Below, piece after piece: positions 58,982-64,000 of a DNA stretch of 64,000 nt. Under the pieces are notes generated by a model. The model was not told the DNA's origin. It was given only the letters and a program-made list of their open reading frames with translations, and searched no databases. Source of the stretch: Streptomyces sp. NBC_00154 (lineage in GTDB: Bacteria; Actinomycetota; Actinomycetes; Streptomycetales; Streptomycetaceae). Location of the stretch: the NCBI RefSeq assembly GCF_026342835.1, contig NZ_JAPEMI010000002.1, forward strand, positions 1,550,001 through 1,614,000, in the 5' to 3' direction. The translations under genes were made by a program, and so were the position numbers. Position 1 is the first letter of the stretch. Each line of letters opens with the position of its first letter.

Positions 58982-59497
58982 TCAAGCGTCAGCGCCGAAC
59001 GTGCCGGCAGAACCCACGTGCAGCGCGATTTCTTCCGCGATCCATTCGGTGAGCGGCTCCACGATGGCTGCGACGGGTGCTGACAGGCCAGTGCCCAGGC
59101 TGCTGTCGGCTCCCTCGATGGCGTAGACGACCAGTTGTCCAGGCAGGCGGTCCAGTTCACGGGCGAGTTCGACGGCGTCGCCGAGCCCGAGCCCGTGGGA
59201 ACTCGTCGCACTGCCTGTCTGCGACAGCTGCCCATCATCCAGTTTCAGGCGATGTAGCCGACCGGGATGCCCGGGGTGTGCGTGTGCGGCGTCCACCACG
59301 ATGGCGAGGTCGGCGTCTTCCCACAAGGTGATCAGGCGGGCGGGGTCGCCGTCGCACACCAGAAGGGCGGTCGCACTCGGCAGTGGCCGTTCCGCGGCTC
59401 GTTCTGTCAGCCGGGCCACGACGGCCCAGCCCACACCGTCGTCGTGGCGGAACTCGTTCCCGACGCCGATGACGGCGATCCGCGTAGTGAGGTTCAC
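58982..59497 (-). CDS. [NiFe] hydrogenase maturation protease
   Basis: The product is 171 residues of the HybD/HycI/HoxW family, which trims the C-terminus of the large subunit after nickel insertion. Motifs are AVIGVGNEFRHDDGVGWAVV, with the Glu and Asp that bind nickel; AIVVDAAHAHPGHPGRLH; and SSHGLGLGDAVELARELDR, holding the third ligand His. The start is the GTG at 59497, which has AAGGGG 7 bases upstream; longer frames would cross the regulatory box. It is divergent from the hydrogenase structural operon across 177 bp, an arrangement that ties processing to synthesis. PPK2 follows in the same unit. Confidence 0.88.
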   Translation of the reverse strand: MNLTTRIAVIGVGNEFRHDDGVGWAVVARLTERAAERPLPSATALLVCDGDPARLITLWEDADLAIVVDAAHAHPGHPGRLHRLKLDDGQLSQTGSATSSHGLGLGDAVELARELDRLPGQLVVYAIEGADSSLGTGLSAPVAAIVEPLTEWIAEEIALHVGSAGTFGADA

Positions 59498-59592
59498 GCG
59501 CTTACCCCTTCCCTCCGGACAGGCTCGCCCGTTGTACCGAGTCCGCGCGGGGGGCGTACGGGGTGACGGACACAGCCACCTGGACCACACAG

Positions 59593-59606
59593 GGGCCAGT
59601 CGGCCC
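59593..59606. promoter_or_regulatory. DosR/OsdR-type box in the divergent hydrogenase promoter
   Basis: GGGCCAGTCGGCCC lies 95 bp from the protease start (59497) and 68 bp from the hydrogenase start (59675). It is the only copy seen here, so one bound dimer could serve both directions. Confidence 0.6.
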
Positions 59607-59674
59607 ATGCCGGGCAGCAGGTCCGTGCGCATACTGGCCGGGAAGGCATCATCGACGGCGTCGGAAGGTTGGCG

Positions 59675-60835
59675 ATGGCGGACGACGGCGGCACGGCCGC
59701 GGTGATCGGCAAGGACGGTCTGGACGCGCTGATCACGGTCCTGGCCGGGCGTGGCCGTACGGTCGTGGGACCGACCGTCCGCGACGGGGCGATCGTCCTG
59801 TCCGAGATCTCCAGCGGTGCGGAACTCCCCTACGGCTGGGGAGTCGAGTTGGAGGCAGGCGTCTACCGGCTGCGTGCCCGCGAGGACGGCGCCGTGTTCG
59901 CGCACAGCGCGGGCCCTCAGTCCTGGAAGACGTTTCTGCACCCGCCGCGGGAGCGGCAGTGGACAGCCGATCGCGGTGCCGACGGTGAGCTGATGGTGAC
60001 CGAGGAGCGGACATCACCGTCGTCGTACGCGTTCCTCGGCGTGCGCCCCTGCGACCTGCGGGCCATCGCAATTCAGGACCGGGTGCTGACCGGCGGGAAG
60101 TACAACGACCCGGCGTATCGTGGGCGTCGTGAGCGGGCCTTCTTGGTGGCGGCGGAGTGTACCGAGCCGGGTGCCACCTGCTTCTGCGTGTCCATGGGGA
60201 CCGGGCCGGCCGTGGGGCCCGGCTACGACCTGGCGCTGACCGAGGTGCTCGATTCCGACGGCCACCGCTTCTTGGTGCGGATCGGGAGCGAGGAGGGAGA
60301 GTCGGTCCTGGCCGAGCTGCCCCACGGTCCCGCCGATGCCGCGACTCGGACCGCGGCGAGCGAGCGTGTCGCCGACGCGGCGGATCGCATGGGCCGCAGC
60401 ATGCCGTTGGTGGACCTGCAGGTGCTGATGCGCGAGACGCTCACAGCCGAGCGTTGGGACGACGTCGCGGCCCGCTGTCTGACCTGCGGAAACTGCACTA
60501 TGGTCTGCCCGACCTGCTTCTGCACCACCACCGAGGACGTCACGGACCTCACCGGTGAACACGCCGAGCGGTGGCGGCGCTGGGAGTCCTGCTTCGACTT
60601 GGATTTCTCCCACCTGCAGGCGGGTCCGGTCCGCAACTCCTCGCGTAGCCGCTACCGGCAGTGGGTCACCCATAAACTCGGCACATGGTACGACCAGTTC
60701 GACAGCTCCGGGTGCGTCGGCTGTGGGCGCTGCATCGTGTGGTGCCCGGTCGGTATCGACATCACGGAGGAGGCCCATGCGCTGAACCTGGAACGGGAGG
60801 CCGCCCGGCACGAGCCGGGGGAGGGCCCGCAATGA
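59675..60835 (+). CDS. hyhB: Group 3b-like hydrogenase, iron-sulfur (beta) subunit
   Basis: The product is 386 residues. The N-terminal part is typical of HydB/anaerobic sulfite reductase A-like subunits (SSYAFLGVRPCDLRAIAIQD). The C-terminal part has two [4Fe-4S] motifs, CLTCGNCTMVCPTCFC and CVGCGRCIVWCPVGID. It passes electrons between the NiFe module and the flavin subunit in the cytosol. GGAAGG lies 7 bases before the ATG at 59675; an in-frame TTG at 59669 overlaps that site. It heads an operon with all genes overlapping or within 2 bp. The symbol follows M. smegmatis Hyh by analogy. Confidence 0.88.
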   Translation: MADDGGTAAVIGKDGLDALITVLAGRGRTVVGPTVRDGAIVLSEISSGAELPYGWGVELEAGVYRLRAREDGAVFAHSAGPQSWKTFLHPPRERQWTADRGADGELMVTEERTSPSSYAFLGVRPCDLRAIAIQDRVLTGGKYNDPAYRGRRERAFLVAAECTEPGATCFCVSMGTGPAVGPGYDLALTEVLDSDGHRFLVRIGSEEGESVLAELPHGPADAATRTAASERVADAADRMGRSMPLVDLQVLMRETLTAERWDDVAARCLTCGNCTMVCPTCFCTTTEDVTDLTGEHAERWRRWESCFDLDFSHLQAGPVRNSSRSRYRQWVTHKLGTWYDQFDSSGCVGCGRCIVWCPVGIDITEEAHALNLEREAARHEPGEGPQ

Positions 60836-61290
60836 CCGTTGCTCGCCACGGGTTTCTCGGGGCCCTGTCGCCCGGCCACCGCGAGCGGCTGGTCTCGTTC
60901 GCCCACGATGTTTCCTTCCCCGGTGGCACCCGCATCTTCGACGAGGGCGGTGTCGCCGACCGGTTCTGGATCATCCGTTCCGGGCTCGTTGCGCTCGACG
61001 TTCATGTTCCGGCCCGGCGCGAGGCAGTCGTGGAGACCCTCGGCGAAGGCGATCTGCTGGGCTGGTCCTGGCTGTTCGAGCCGTACCGCTGGCACCTCGG
61101 CGCGCAGGCCCGCAGCGCCGTGTCGGCGTCAGAGTTCGACGCGGAGCGGGTCCGAGCCGCGTGCGAGAAGGATCCGTCGTTCGGCCTGGCGTTGACCAAC
61201 TGCGTTGCGCAGGTGATCGCACGGCGGCTGAAGTCCACCCGAATCCGCCTGCTCGACCTGTACGGGCCCGCCGACGCCGGTGAGTCGTGA
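60832..61290 (+). CDS. Stand-alone cyclic-nucleotide-binding (CRP-like) domain protein
   Basis: The product is 152 residues. It has the jelly-roll sensor fold of CRP/FNR proteins (RLVSFAHDVSFPGGTRIFDE, RFWIIRSGLVALDVHV, VETLGEGDLLGWSWLFEPYR) and the connecting dimer helix (ALTNCVAQVIARRLKSTRIR). It ends before any helix-turn-helix, so it cannot bind DNA as CRP does. The effector-contact motif GEGDLLGWSWL differs from the GE..RSA pocket of true cAMP receptors. Its ATG overlaps the hyhB stop (ATGA) and its stop overlaps the next start. It is probably a subunit or allosteric regulator of the hydrogenase; similar genes occur in mycobacterial hyh operons. Confidence 0.88.
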   Translation: MTVARHGFLGALSPGHRERLVSFAHDVSFPGGTRIFDEGGVADRFWIIRSGLVALDVHVPARREAVVETLGEGDLLGWSWLFEPYRWHLGAQARSAVSASEFDAERVRAACEKDPSFGLALTNCVAQVIARRLKSTRIRLLDLYGPADAGES

Positions 61291-62126
61291 TGACGGCTTC
61301 CGCAACATTGACTGCTCAGCCGGGAACCGTCCCTATTCCGTACCGGGTGGTGGAACGCGAGGCCGAGACGCCCGACACCGCCACGATCTTCCTGGAACCG
61401 GTCCGCTCGGCCCTGCAGCCCTTCACTCCTGGGCAGTTCGCGATGGTGTACGCCTTCGGCGTCGGCGACATCCCGCTGTCGGTCTCCGGGATCGACGGGC
61501 ACCGGTTGACGCACACCGTCCGCACGGTCGGAGCGGTCTCCGGCGCGCTGCACAGGCTGCGGCGTGGTGACACGGTCGGAGTGCGCGGACCGTTCGGCAC
61601 CGGCTGGGAACTACCCGCCGCAGTTGGGAACGACCTGCTCGTCGTAGCTGGAGGTATCGGTCTGGCGCCGCTGCGCCCACTCGTACGCGATGCGCTCGCC
61701 GCCCCCGAGCGTTACGGACGGCTGAACGTTCTCATCGGAGCGCGCACGCCCCACGAGCTGCTCTACGCCGAGGACGTTCGCGGCTGGCAGTCGGCTGCCC
61801 GGGTCTTGACCACCGTGGACCGCGCGGACCCGCTGTGGCAGGGCGAGGTCGGCGTCGTCACGACCCTGCTCGACCGGGTCGCCTTCGGTCCCGCAGCGTC
61901 GGCGGCGTTCATCTGCGGCCCCGAGCCGATGATTCGCGCCACCGCCGGCGAACTGGTGCACCGCGGCGTCGATCCGGAGGTGATTCGGGTCTCGCTGGAA
62001 CGTAATGTGCACTGTGCCACTGGCCACTGCGGGCACTGCCAGCTCGGCCCCCTCCTGCTCTGCCGCGACGGCCCCGTCGTCAGCTGGAGCAAGGCCCAGC
62101 GCCTCCTCATGGTCAGGGAGTTGTGA
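61290..62126 (+). CDS. hyhG: Group 3b-like hydrogenase, FAD/NAD(P)-binding (gamma) subunit
   Basis: The product is 278 residues of the ferredoxin-reductase type: an FAD domain (FTPGQFAMVYAFGVGDIPLS), an NAD(P) domain (DLLVVAGGIGLAPLRPLVRD, AAFICGPEPMI), and a C-terminal [2Fe-2S] motif HCATGHCGHCQLGPLLLC. It links the hydrogenase to NAD(P)H. The ATG at 61290 shares its A with the stop of the preceding gene (TGATG); a GTG at 61287 is the alternative. A GHCGHC-type cluster is standard for HydG/dihydroorotate dehydrogenase B-like subunits. Confidence 0.9.
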   Translation: MTASATLTAQPGTVPIPYRVVEREAETPDTATIFLEPVRSALQPFTPGQFAMVYAFGVGDIPLSVSGIDGHRLTHTVRTVGAVSGALHRLRRGDTVGVRGPFGTGWELPAAVGNDLLVVAGGIGLAPLRPLVRDALAAPERYGRLNVLIGARTPHELLYAEDVRGWQSAARVLTTVDRADPLWQGEVGVVTTLLDRVAFGPAASAAFICGPEPMIRATAGELVHRGVDPEVIRVSLERNVHCATGHCGHCQLGPLLLCRDGPVVSWSKAQRLLMVREL

Positions 62127-62127
62127 C

Positions 62128-62906
62128 ATGACCGCGAGCGATCGTCCGAAACTCGCCGTCTGGAAGTTCGCCTCCTGCGACGGATGCCAACTCACTTTGC
62201 TGGACTGCGAGGACGAACTCCTCGGCATCGCCGAGAGGGTGGAGATCTCACACTTCCTGGAGGCTTCCAGCGCCGACACGCCGGGCCCGTACGACCTGTC
62301 GCTGATCGAGGGATCGGTGACCACCCAGCAGGACGTCGACCGGGCCCAGCACATCCGGGCCGTCTCCAAGCGGTTGGTGACCATCGGGGCGTGCGCGACC
62401 GCAGGTGGCGTCCAGGCGCTGCGCAACTACGCGGACGTCGCTGACTTCCAGGCTGCCGTCTATGCCAGACCGGACTACATCGAGACCCTCGCCACCTCCA
62501 CACCCATCAGCACCCATGTCCCGGTGGACTTCGAACTGCGCGGCTGCCCCATCGACCGAGGCCAACTGGTGGAGGTCATCACCGCCTACCTGGCCGAACG
62601 CAAACCCGACGTACCCGCACACAGCGTCTGCTTCGAGTGCAAGCAGCGCGGCACGGTCTGCGTGACGGTGGCCCACGGTACACCCTGCCTGGGTCCGGTC
62701 ACCCACGCCGGATGCGGTGCGATCTGCCCCGCGTACGGGCGCGGCTGTTACGGCTGCTTCGGCCCGTCCAACTCGACCAACTTCCCCTCGTTCATTCCCC
62801 TCCTGCGCCGCGATGGCATGGACACTCTCGACGTGGTGCGGGTGCTGCGAACCTTCAATACCGCCGCTCCTGAGTTCGACACGGCCTCCCGGAAGGAACT
62901 GGAAGA

Positions 62907-62910
<4 letters not shown>
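62128..62910 (+). CDS. hyhS: Group 3b-like [NiFe] hydrogenase small subunit
   Basis: The product is 260 residues. The N-terminal WKFASCDGCQLTLLDCEDEL carries the CxxC that begins the proximal [4Fe-4S] cluster; LIEGSVTTQQD and LVTIGACATAGGVQALRNY follow. The remaining ligands are in FELRGCPIDRG, GTPCLGPVTHAGCG, and CPAYGRGCYGCFGP. It relays electrons from the NiFe site to the beta subunit. The ATG at 62128 starts 1 bp after the hyhG stop. It ends overlapping the large-subunit start (GTGA). Confidence 0.92.

Positions 62911-64000
<1,090 letters not shown>

Overview
The window is high-GC actinobacterial DNA, almost certainly Streptomyces. Coding frames show the strong third-position GC bias of the genus, starts have AGGAGG-type ribosome sites, and several products are streptomycete types (DUF6479, DUF4328, small NTF2-like proteins, IS1380/IS1182/IS701 relatives). 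No rRNA, tRNA or CRISPR array was seen.

Positions 1 to about 24,000 are an accessory, insertion-scarred region. They hold a frameshifted IS256-family transposase cut by the window edge; an IS1380-family wreck carrying a nested intact IS256-family element (8-bp target duplication) and abutting an IS1182-family element; a complete IS3-family element; and remnants of IS5-family, IS701-family and tyrosine-integrase genes. Between them lie ordinary or cryptic genes: a His/Trp-rich secreted protein under twin palindromic operators, an APH-family kinase, NTF2-like proteins, a YciI protein, a prolyl oligopeptidase, an aldo/keto reductase, a GNAT acetyltransferase, a decayed arsenic locus (ArsR plus a truncated aquaglyceroporin) and a DUF4328 membrane protein.

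Positions 24,000 to 64,000 form a coherent hypoxia/dormancy island. Its regulators are a double-GAF histidine kinase that keeps the heme-ligand histidine context of mycobacterial DosS, and a DosR/OsdR-like NarL-family response regulator, encoded convergently. Around them are seven CBS-CBS-BON proteins, five intact double-domain universal stress proteins (plus two decayed ones), an Acg-like nitroreductase, a beta-CASP metallo-hydrolase, a GH65 glycoside hydrolase with an orphan ATPase, a PEP synthase, an Hsp20, two P-type cation ATPases, a Tat-exported multicopper oxidase, a nicotinate phosphoribosyltransferase, a PPK2 polyphosphate kinase, a hydrogenase maturation protease and a group 3b-like [NiFe] hydrogenase operon that runs off the right edge. 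Many of these classes belong to the mycobacterial DosR regulon, and the S. coelicolor OsdK/OsdR locus is the closest known parallel.

The main observation is a recurring palindrome close to GGGMCGAWCGGMCC. It lies mostly 66-95 bp upstream of the start codons across the island (24179, 28118, 30431, 33116/33136, 37517/37540, 40165, 46037, 47852/47872, 48703-48810, 59593). It often occurs in pairs about 20 bp apart and sits in divergent promoters. I infer that it is the binding site of the response regulator encoded at 27327-28040, so that these 35 kb form one self-contained, autoregulated regulon for redox and ion homeostasis, energy conservation (hydrogen oxidation, polyphosphate, NAD salvage, PEP synthesis) and protein protection when respiration stops.
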